This document shows, piece by piece, positions 8,588-13,226 of a stretch of 20,113 nt of DNA. Source of the stretch: Clostridiales bacterium UBA1206 (GTDB taxonomy: Bacteria > Bacillota > Clostridia > Oscillospirales > CAG-382). Made by a program: the position numbers and the translations under genes. Positions within the stretch are counted from its first letter, which is position 1; the number at the start of each line of letters is the position of its first letter. Below the pieces are notes generated by a model. It was not told the DNA's origin and ran no database searches. It worked only from the letters and a program-made list of their open reading frames with translations. The stretch spans positions 3,646 through 23,758 of the forward strand of contig DBXS01000009.1 of the NCBI GenBank assembly GCA_002310055.1, written 5' to 3'.

Positions 8588-9166
8588 TCAGTCGATCTGA
8601 ACGAATTTGACGCACGTGTCAAAGTCTATTGCCACAACGTCTGTGGATTGAAGCGGATTGCTCTCGTCAGGAGTAAGCGCACCGTAAACCGAAAGCGGCA
8701 CATTGGCAGCGTCGACCGCGAAAGCGAAAGTTTCGACAGCGGAAGTGTTGCCCGCGGCGAGCTCATCGCCTTCAAGCACGATCCTGCCGTTGACCGGAGT
8801 AATCTCCACTTTCCCTTCGGAAGTTACGCGGTAAACCTTAACGTACTGCGACACGCCTTCGCCAAACAGGAATTCGACAGAATACCTCACCGCAGTTTCA
8901 GATCTGTTGACGATGGTGAGTTCATAGTCGTTGTTTTCGCTGCCGGGGACGAACACCCCTTTGGTGAGGACGTAAGTTACGTCGTTGGAGTCGCTTCTTT
9001 GGGCGTCGACGTCGAATGCGGCGACGCGCGCGGTGGAAGCGCTTGTTTCGGCGGTGCGGTATTTTGCTACGAAACCTGCCGCCAGAAAAGAGGAAAAGAC
9101 CGTGAGGACGACGATTATCAGCGCGACGTCTATAAGTACGCCGCCGTGTTTACGCGTTCTGTTCAT
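8588..9166 (-). CDS. SipW-type (TasA-like) exported subunit ending in QID
   Basis: A 192-residue exported protein. The N-terminus MNRTRKHGG is followed by a hydrophobic segment (residues 10-32) and the motif FVAKYRTAE. Then comes TARVAAFDV at residues 45-53, equivalent to TARVAKFGV in the first gene of the operon; this is the first strand of the mature subunit in TasA-like proteins. The body contains YELTIVNRSETAVRYSVEF, resembling the strand pair of the TasA/camelysin fold. The last residues CVKFVQID match the end of the first gene product (TITVTQID). The ATG at 9166 is preceded by AAAGGAGAG. The 233-nt gap upstream, containing a strong hairpin at 9322-9346, may set its level relative to the major subunit. 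Probably a second pilin-like component; SipW dependence is inferred from the signal. Confidence 0.82.
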   Translation of the reverse strand: MNRTRKHGGVLIDVALIIVVLTVFSSFLAAGFVAKYRTAETSASTARVAAFDVDAQRSDSNDVTYVLTKGVFVPGSENNDYELTIVNRSETAVRYSVEFLFGEGVSQYVKVYRVTSEGKVEITPVNGRIVLEGDELAAGNTSAVETFAFAVDAANVPLSVYGALTPDESNPLQSTDVVAIDFDTCVKFVQID

Positions 9167-9399
9167 ATATGGGTCTCTCCTTTCCTTATATAAATTTTAT
9201 TATTACAAAGCTTCGTTCCGCCTGCTTTGCAAAGACGGATATCCGCCTTCGCCGCGGACCGGCGCTTCCGTAAAGACAAACCGTCCTGCCGGGAGCAGCG
9301 GTCCGGGGCGAAATCATCTTCCGCCCGCCCGCCACGTGGGCGGGCGAAAGAAATAATTTCTAAAATACCTTTTGCCTGTTTGCTCAGAAAAGACTCAAA
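9167..9399 (-). other. Intergenic spacer with a GC hairpin between two fibre-subunit genes
   Basis: A 233-nt spacer. At 9322-9346 there is a perfect 9-bp all-GC stem (CGCCCGCCC / GGGCGGGCG) with a 7-nt loop, 54 nt after the stop of the 305-residue gene. It has no T-run on either strand, so it is not a standard terminator; an mRNA 3' stabiliser or partial attenuator is possible. No convincing promoter was found upstream of the 9166 start; the AT-rich stretch at 9185-9210 is a weak candidate. The rest holds nothing recognisable. Confidence 0.5.
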
Positions 9400-10317
9400 T
9401 TAGTCGATCTGGGTAACAGTGATGGTGAGATCGAAGTTGATCTCGGTAACAGCGTTTGCATCGGTGATGACACCGGCGGCAACGTTGCCGAGGTAAGTAT
9501 CAGCAGCGTCATACAGAGCTATTTCTTCAGGGGTTTCACCATGCTCAAACTCCCAAGCCCAGGTAAGGGTGAAAGAGGTGTTGAATACGGTGCCGGGAGC
9601 GTAATCAGCGGTCTCGGAGAACTTGGTAACGAAATCAACGATGTCTTCAAGAGAACCGGTAGCAAGAGCTTCATCGTTGCCGGCTTCTTTAAGCGTGAAG
9701 ACTATAGGATGATAATCTTCATCGAGCGTGAAGGTCTCGTAGTAACCGTAAGTACCGACTTCGGGCGCAGTATCAGCTTTCGTAGCAGCGGGAGCTTCGG
9801 TGACTTCGGAGACTTCGATGCTGCTGGTGGCGGAAGATTCTTCCAGCTCAAAAGGAACGAGCTGGGTGTAATCGGTGTAAGTGCCGGCGGGAAGTACTAC
9901 GTCTTTGAAGTTTTCGCCGAATTCGATAGCGATTCTGACAGCGACTTCGGGAGTGCCGGTGATGCCGAAGGTAATGCCGAGGGTTTCAGCAGCTTCGGCT
10001 TCGCGTTTATCGCCTTGGGTTTCATCGTCGCCAGTAGTTGCATAGTCTCTAAGACCAGCGGGGGTGCCGGGAGCTACGACTTTTTCTTCAGCCTTAACGG
10101 TGACTTCGCCTTTGTACGAAGTGTCGTCGGTAGCGTATTCGGTAGCGAAGCCTTCGCCATCGATGGTAAGCAGGACGCCGAACTTGGCTACGCGAGCGGT
10201 GTCTTCATAAGAAGCGCCGGTGACGTATTTTGCAAATGTGCCGCCTACAAAGCAGCTGGTGATCAGTGTGAGAGCTACCACAAGAAGAGCAACCCTCATG
10301 GTCCAATTCTTCTTCAT
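9400..10317 (-). CDS. TasA-like major fibre subunit candidate, SipW-type signal
   Basis: A 305-residue exported protein, a little longer than Bacillus subtilis TasA. Residues 1-29 are a signal peptide with a hydrophobic core (VALLVVALTLI) ending FVGGTFAKYV; cleavage after TFA is likely. TARVAKFGV at residues 40-48 follows, the common N-terminal strand of SipW-dependent subunits. The mature part is acidic, with FTLTWAWEFEHGETPEE near the C-terminus and the terminal strand INFDLTITVTQID. It is the first gene after a strong promoter and a ~270-nt leader, has a very good ribosome site (GGAGG at 10330-10334) and a more regular codon choice than its neighbours, all fitting high expression. By analogy with TasA it would polymerise into cell-surface or biofilm fibres. 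No signal peptidase gene is in view. A repeated-unit or pilin-like protein of another family is the main alternative. Confidence 0.82.
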   Translation of the reverse strand: MKKNWTMRVALLVVALTLITSCFVGGTFAKYVTGASYEDTARVAKFGVLLTIDGEGFATEYATDDTSYKGEVTVKAEEKVVAPGTPAGLRDYATTGDDETQGDKREAEAAETLGITFGITGTPEVAVRIAIEFGENFKDVVLPAGTYTDYTQLVPFELEESSATSSIEVSEVTEAPAATKADTAPEVGTYGYYETFTLDEDYHPIVFTLKEAGNDEALATGSLEDIVDFVTKFSETADYAPGTVFNTSFTLTWAWEFEHGETPEEIALYDAADTYLGNVAAGVITDANAVTEINFDLTITVTQID

Positions 10318-10590
10318 TGAATTGATTCCTCCATAAAAGTATTATTTGTTGGGGCGTCAACGCCCGTTTGGGAATGTTCGGGACATTACGCTGCCCCAAC
10401 GTTGCGGTGAGGTTCGCCTCACTCTATATCACTGCTGCGTCACCGTGGCGTATGGCACAGCCAGATAATATATGCGGAATGTAAACTCCGTTCATTGACT
10501 CCGCGCGCCGCGCGCGCACGGGTGTGCGGTGCTATTGCCCCGGACGCCGTTTGCGTATACCGCGCCAAGTTAATTAACGGAACCTGCATT
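10318..10590 (-). promoter_or_regulatory. Long structured 5' leader of the fibre operon
   Basis: From the predicted transcription start near 10590 to the first ATG the leader is about 270 nt. On the RNA strand it can form GTGAGG-CGAA-CCTCAC (10422-10407, a GNRA tetraloop), AATGT-CCCGA-ACATT (10387-10373), and two mutually exclusive stems: GTTGGGGC (10400-10393) with GCCCCAAC (10355-10348), or GGGCG (10365-10361) with CGCCC (10356-10352). The second pair lies about 20 nt before the ribosome site. No known riboswitch class was recognised. A regulatory or mRNA-stabilising role is inference. Confidence 0.5.
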
Positions 10591-10596
10591 CAGTTT

Positions 10597-10625
10597 AATA
10601 TACCATGCGGGACGCATTTTGTCAA
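10597..10625 (-). promoter_or_regulatory. Strong sigma-A type promoter of the fibre operon
   Basis: Minus strand: perfect -35 TTGACA (10625-10620), 17-nt spacer, -10 TATATT (10602-10597). An AT-rich stretch lies just upstream of the -35 box. No other -35/-10 pair of comparable quality was seen between here and 10317. Confidence 0.85.
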
Positions 10626-10759
10626 GAGAAATTTGCGATTTTGTGTATATTTATGCCCTTTTTTGCGCCCGCGCTGCGCGCGTAAACAGTATTTTGTGCC
10701 GGGCCCGGACTCACATACAAGATATAGTGAAAAAAGCGGAAACGGTAATTTAAGGAAAT

Positions 10760-10795
10760 AAAAAAAGACCGCCGGAAATCCGGCGCGGTGCGGTC
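10760..10795 (-). terminator. Intrinsic terminator (minus strand)
   Basis: Minus strand: stem GCCGG-ATTT-CCGGC extended by ACC/GGT across a 2-nt bulge, followed by seven T (10766-10760). It lies about 200 nt downstream of the promoter at 10971-10999 with no protein gene between, so it probably ends a small RNA. Confidence 0.8.
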
Positions 10796-10861
10796 AACGA
10801 CGCGGGTCGACGCGCGTTCGATGATGCTGCGCAGCCACCGGCGGCGCTCAAACGCTCAGCA

Positions 10862-10962
10862 GTCAGGGTCGGCTCTGACAAGCGGGGCCCCCGAAAACGT
10901 TTACGTTTTTGGGGTGAACTCGCCACCGGCGAGTCATTCACTACCGACCCGTTCGACTCCCC
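10862..10962. repeat. Structured ~100-bp repeated element, copy 1
   Basis: Shares three conserved blocks with copy 2 at 11472-11571: a left block starting GTCAGGGTCGGCTCTGAC and running to GCGGGG, a middle GGGTGAA, and a right block from TCATTCACTACCGACCC to GTTCGACTCCCC. Between the blocks sit two hairpins with different sequence in each copy: here CGAAAACG-TTTA-CGTTTTTG (10892-10911) and CTCGCC-ACC-GGCGAG (10919-10933). GGGTCGG near the left end is complementary to CCGACCC near the right end, and lies in the loop of the TCAG/CTGA hairpin, so a pseudoknot or a switch between two folds is possible. Confidence 0.8.
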
Positions 10963-10970
10963 ATACTAAT

Positions 10971-10999
10971 ATTATACCGGAAATATTCAATAAAATCAA
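10971..10999 (-). promoter_or_regulatory. Promoter reading into structured element copy 1
   Basis: Minus strand: -35 TTGATT (10999-10994), 17-nt spacer, consensus -10 TATAAT (10976-10971). The predicted start is near 10964, at the edge of the element. No protein start follows. Confidence 0.65.
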
Positions 11000-11000
11000 T

Positions 11001-11017
11001 GCTTTGCGAAGCAAAGC
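11001..11017. repeat. Small perfect hairpin GCTTTGC-GAA-GCAAAGC
   Basis: A 7-bp stem with a GAA loop, directly upstream of the -35 box at 10994-10999. Its arm length and GAA loop match hairpins 6 and 7 of the array at 11226-11398. Confidence 0.6.
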
Positions 11018-11023
11018 TACCGA

Positions 11024-11114
11024 TTCTCTTCTCTTTTCTCTCTTCTCTCTTCACTGGAAAAAGTCGCGCGAGGGGCAAAGAAAGAGAAGAGTGAAGAGTG
11101 AAAAGTGAAGAGAA
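11024..11114. repeat. Polypyrimidine/polypurine inverted repeat
   Basis: 11024-11053 is almost pure C/T (repeats of CTCT and TTC), and 11078-11114 is almost pure A/G built from short units such as GAGTGAA and GAAGAG. The two tracts are roughly complementary, separated by about 24 nt, and could form a long imperfect hairpin or triplex-prone DNA. No gene is credible here. Confidence 0.6.
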
Positions 11115-11152
11115 CAAAAAGCGGACCCATACGGGACCGCTTTTTGATATTG
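11115..11152 (-). terminator. Terminator-like hairpin, diverged copy of the tmRNA terminator
   Basis: AAAAAGCGG/CCGCTTTTT arms enclose a mismatch and a CCC/GGG inner stem. These 38 bases differ from 11593-11630, the tmRNA terminator and its flank, at only four positions, including the shared tail GATATTG. T-runs on both strands make it potentially bidirectional. Confidence 0.75.
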
Positions 11153-11225
11153 TCTATGGGGTACGAAAAGATGGATTTGTGTTTTTGACAGATGGATTCG
11201 AACTCTCGAAGAATGATAGTGATAT
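11153..11225. other. Spacer with a tRNA T-loop-like scrap
   Basis: Contains two AGATGGATT repeats (near 11169 and 11190). On the minus strand it has GAGAGTTCGAATCC, which resembles a tRNA T-loop but lacks a complementary T-stem. No tRNA body or gene is present. Confidence 0.4.
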
Positions 11226-11398
11226 ATCTCGCTTGCGCGAGATGCGATATAATTTGCTTACGCAAATTGCGATATATTCGGTCCCAGACCGAATGCGATA
11301 TGATATAAATCCACCCATGCCCGCAGGCATATCGCTCGCCGCAGGCGAATATCGCGCGCGAAGCGTATATCGCAAATCCACGAAGTGGATTTATATCG
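11226..11398. repeat. Array of seven short hairpins with GCGATAT/ATATCGC spacers
   Basis: Seven hairpins with different arms: ATCTCGC/GCGAGAT (11226-11243), AATTTGC/GCAAATT (11251-11268), ATTCGGT/ACCGAAT (11276-11294), ATGCC/GGCAT (11317-11330), TCGCC/GGCGA (11336-11348), a short GCGC/GCGT one (11356-11366), AAATCCAC/GTGGATTT (11374-11392). Spacers after the first three are GCGATAT (11244, 11269, 11295). In the right half they are the reverse complement ATATCGC (11349, 11367), shortened to ATCGC at 11331 and ATATCG at 11393. GATATAAATCCAC (11302) is also exactly complementary to GTGGATTTATATC (11385), so the whole array is a nested inverted repeat. No protein gene fits. Confidence 0.85.
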
Positions 11399-11401
11399 TT
11401 G

Positions 11402-11431
11402 AAAAAGGACTTGCTTTGGCAAGTCCTTTTT
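11402..11431. terminator. Bidirectional intrinsic terminator
   Basis: AAAAAGGACTTG / CAAGTCCTTTTT form a 12-bp perfect stem with a 6-nt loop and five terminal A-T pairs on either side, so it can act on both strands. On the minus strand it directly follows the duplicated tmRNA 3' tail at 11433-11453, as 11588-11629 follows the real tmRNA. Confidence 0.85.
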
Positions 11432-11432
11432 C

Positions 11433-11453
11433 TGGTGGAGACGAGGGGAGTCG
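11433..11453 (-). repeat. 21-bp duplicate of the tmRNA 3' end
   Basis: These 21 bases are identical to 11629-11649, the tmRNA 3' tail: CCA, 3' acceptor strand and the start of the T-stem. The two copies are direct repeats 196 bp apart. Here no tRNA-like 5' half follows; the T-loop is replaced by unrelated sequence leading into structured element copy 2. It resembles an attachment-site duplication. Confidence 0.85.
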
Positions 11454-11471
11454 CTCTCGCCTGCGGGCTCG

Positions 11472-11571
11472 GTCAGGGTCGGCTCTGACAAGCGGGGTAC
11501 ACGAAAGTGCTTGCGCTTTCGGGGTGAAAGCCCGCCGGGCTGTCATTCACTACCGACCCGTTCGACTCCCC
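11472..11571. repeat. Structured ~100-bp repeated element, copy 2
   Basis: Same conserved blocks as copy 1, with different but still complementary hairpins: CGAAAGTG-CTTG-CGCTTTCG (11502-11521) and AGCCC-GCC-GGGCT (near 11528-11541). This copy is also closed by GGGGAGTCG (11445-11453, inside the tmRNA-tail duplicate) with CGACTCCCC (11563-11571), and alternatively by AAGCGGGG with CCCCGCTT. A T-run follows on the plus strand. No good promoter was seen beside this copy. Confidence 0.8.
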
Positions 11572-11587
11572 GCTTTTTGCATCTGCG

Positions 11588-11629
11588 AATATCAAAAAGC
11601 GGACCTCTTCGGGTCCGCTTTTTGATATT
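11588..11629. terminator. tmRNA terminator (bidirectional palindrome)
   Basis: An 18-bp perfect stem (AATATCAAAAAGCGGACC and its complement) around a 6-nt loop, with T5 runs on both strands. It starts at the last base of the tmRNA CCA end and ends tmRNA transcription on the minus strand. Confidence 0.9.
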
Positions 11630-11981
11630 GGTGGAGACGAGGGGAGTCGAACCCCTGTCCGAAAATCTATCCACACCGATTTCTCCGGGCGCAGGCGCAT
11701 ATTTGGATTCCCCGGTCACCGCCGAAAAGCGCCGTCCTGCGAGCCGGGTAGCTTCATAAGATCATGCCGCGCCGCAAAGCTTAGGCGCGTTCACGTTCAC
11801 TGCTGAGTGACGCCGTATCCCGGGCCGCAGTGCTCCCGGGTACGACGGCGGCCGCGCTTAGGCGGCTGCTGCTAATTTGTTGTTGTTAGCGTTTATTTTA
11901 GAGTTTACGTTTTTTATGGAAGTCACGCTCTTCCGCCCGCTTACAATGCTTCAAAACCCCCGTCGAAACCTTTACGTCCCC
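11629..11981 (-). ncRNA. ssrA: tmRNA (SsrA), trans-translation RNA
   Basis: The 353-nt RNA begins GGGGACGTAAAGGTTTCGAC (11981) and ends GGGGTTCGACTCCCC then TCGTCTCCACCA (11629). The 5' GGGGACG pairs with 3' CGTCTCC as a 7-bp tRNA-Ala-like acceptor stem with one G-U, and the CCA is encoded. The tag reading frame starts at the GCT at 11890 after AAATAAAC and reads A-N-N-N-K-L-A-A-A-A then TAA (11860-11858), giving a degradation tag (A)ANNNKLAAAA. With SmpB, encoded at 13227-13685, and EF-Tu it rescues stalled ribosomes and tags the nascent protein for proteolysis. It has its own promoter and a strong terminator. The 3' end is duplicated at 11433-11453. Confidence 0.97.
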
Positions 11982-12003
11982 GCGTTTGTTTTGGCATTGC
12001 TAT

Positions 12004-12031
12004 ATTATACACATTTTTCCGCACTTTGCAA
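12004..12031 (-). promoter_or_regulatory. tmRNA promoter
   Basis: Minus strand: -35 TTGCAA (12031-12026), 16-nt spacer, consensus -10 TATAAT (12009-12004). The predicted start near 11997 leaves about 16 nt of precursor before the mature tmRNA 5' end, which RNase P would remove. Confidence 0.8.
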
Positions 12032-12080
12032 GTGGTATTTTGTGTTATTTAAGGTCCAACTTGATAACTACATATTATTG

Positions 12081-12548
12081 TTACCTAATTAATGTTGGAA
12101 TGGAAGGTCCACCAACGCCGCATTGATACAAAAATAGTTGGCGATAGATATGATCATAGAGACGATCTTCTGAAAGCGAAACTATATTATTAGGCTCGCC
12201 TTTGTACAAACCACTGCTAGCAATAACACAAGAGCCAACAACTTCATGCCTACATAGACGAGAGCAAAACCAATTTACTCCCTCAGCGCCAAGAGGTATA
12301 GCTTTAATCTTATCCTTGCCATAATTACTGATAGCATCAAAGCAAATAACTATCGGAAATCCGCCGTAATTAATAACATCTTTTTCATAAGAAGAACAAC
12401 CGCAAAGTGTATTGACACAGCTGTTAAATTCCTCATGTTGGCAATAGAAAGTTTCAAAGCTTTTATCAACATGACTACATAAATATGTAGTGCCCGATAT
12501 AAACATTTTATGTTCTTTATTTTGAAGATGACTGAACAAGATTGCCAT
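12081..12548 (-). CDS. AT-rich, cysteine-rich hypothetical protein
   Basis: I do not recognise this 155-residue protein. It has about ten cysteines and several histidines, many in short clusters: YLCSHVDKSF, FYCQHEEFNSC, TLCGCSS, WFCSRLCRHEVVGSC. It has no signal peptide or membrane segment. Metal binding or disulfides are possible but unproven. The stretch 12060-12575 is clearly more AT-rich than its GC-rich neighbours and its codons differ, which suggests recent transfer. The start is uncertain: the only Shine-Dalgarno-like AAAGG is 18 nt upstream of the ATG at 12548, while it sits correctly for a TTG at 12559 in a different frame, and a later ATG at 12506 lacks a ribosome site. A truncated or frameshifted remnant is therefore possible. 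It lies 27 nt after the phospholipase-like gene and just upstream of the tmRNA promoter. Confidence 0.5.
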   Translation of the reverse strand: MAILFSHLQNKEHKMFISGTTYLCSHVDKSFETFYCQHEEFNSCVNTLCGCSSYEKDVINYGGFPIVICFDAISNYGKDKIKAIPLGAEGVNWFCSRLCRHEVVGSCVIASSGLYKGEPNNIVSLSEDRLYDHIYRQLFLYQCGVGGPSIPTLIR

Positions 12549-12575
12549 ATTTGCTTCAATTCATTACCTTTCTCT

Positions 12576-13223
12576 TTATTTATATTCGCCGAGCGCGGTC
12601 AGCAGTTCGCGTATGCGTTCGGGGCATTCTGCTGCGAAATTATCGAGCATTTCGACCGTAATGAATCTGTTGACGTGGTCGGGGTCGCCGTGATGCCGCG
12701 CGAATATTCCGGGCAGCTGGCGCAGACGCTCGGTCAGCGCGTCTTTGGAAAAATAATCCAAGTAAACGTTATCGAACTTTTCGATCCCGTACAGCCCCTT
12801 GAGCGGACGGAAATCGGGGTGCGAATCCGCGTAGGCGTAATCGTAATTGAACCAGTCTTTTTTTATTGACCACGGGTCGCGGTGCCACTGATCCATATTG
12901 GCGTGGATTATGGGCATTACGAAACCGTCGATATAGAAGGTGTCTACCACGATATGGATAAAATATCCCAAGTAAAACGACCGGCGGTAAGGATCTTTTT
13001 CGCCCTTGCAGTATTTTTCGTAAAACAGCAGGTTGCTTTGCAGTCTGTCGGGCAGGTTCTTGTGCCAGTGGGTCAGTTCCTTGGGCGGATCATAGCCGAA
13101 ATCGCCTATCATCCTGCCACAGTCGGGCGCCAGAGTCCCCACGTAGAACGGCGCTTCTATGACGTCCAGCCCCATGCCGAACAGTTTTTCGGCTATGCGC
13201 AGATGCATTATCCAAGCCGCCAT
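12576..13223 (-). CDS. Zinc-dependent phospholipase C-fold protein
   Basis: A 215-residue protein with the metal-ligand pattern of the zinc-dependent phospholipase C / S1-P1 nuclease-like fold (Pfam Zn_dep_PLPC): MAAWIMHLRIAEKL with W4 and H7, GTLAPDCG with D34, LTHWHKN with H52 and H54, and GYFIHIVVDTFY with H90 and D94. Unlike the secreted clostridial alpha-toxins it has no signal peptide and no C-terminal C2-like domain, so it is more likely an intracellular hydrolase of unknown substrate; many gut Firmicutes carry such short members. It starts only 3 nt after the smpB stop, with the ribosome site GGGAGGAAAG inside the end of smpB, so it is co-translated with smpB. The family assignment rests on motifs; substrate is unknown. 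Confidence 0.8.
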   Translation of the reverse strand: MAAWIMHLRIAEKLFGMGLDVIEAPFYVGTLAPDCGRMIGDFGYDPPKELTHWHKNLPDRLQSNLLFYEKYCKGEKDPYRRSFYLGYFIHIVVDTFYIDGFVMPIIHANMDQWHRDPWSIKKDWFNYDYAYADSHPDFRPLKGLYGIEKFDNVYLDYFSKDALTERLRQLPGIFARHHGDPDHVNRFITVEMLDNFAAECPERIRELLTALGEYK

Positions 13224-13226
13224 AAG

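Larger units (their letters stand above)
10760..10964 (-). ncRNA. Candidate small RNA, about 205 nt, containing structured element copy 1
   Basis: A promoter (10999-10971) and an intrinsic terminator (10795-10760) on the minus strand enclose about 205 nt with no credible protein gene. The predicted RNA would begin close to GGGGAGTCGAACGGGTCGG, the edge of the ~100-bp element that is repeated at 11472. The RNA can pair GTGAA/TTCAC around CTCGCC-GGT-GGCGAG, and CGGGTCGG near the 5' end can pair with CCGACCC inside the element or with CGACCCG near 10803-10809. I do not recognise the family. Against this strand: the element's other hairpin pairs better on the plus strand. Confidence 0.45.

Noticed and set aside
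9322..9346. Rho-independent terminator after the major fibre subunit
   Set aside because: The stem is strong but there is no T-run on either strand.
10318..10590. c-di-GMP or other known riboswitch in the fibre operon leader
   Set aside because: The conserved loops of c-di-GMP-I and other classes I can recall are not present; only generic hairpins can be shown.
11188..11215. Possible tRNA 3' end (GTTCGAATCC on the minus strand)
   Set aside because: The T-loop-like bases lack a complementary T-stem, and no anticodon arm, D arm, acceptor stem or CCA is found around it.
11226..11398. CRISPR array
   Set aside because: The constant units are only 7 nt and invert orientation halfway, the variable units are self-complementary hairpins, and no cas gene is present.
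10750..11700. Several small open frames over the repeat island (62-175 residues)
   Set aside because: They run through hairpins, repeats and tmRNA, share peptides only because the DNA elements are repeated, and have no ribosome sites.
12350..12559. A 69-residue frame starting at TTG 12559
   Set aside because: It has a well-placed ribosome site, but the protein looks like a frame shadow and ends early; kept only as a hint that the overlapping 155-residue gene may be frameshifted or mis-started.
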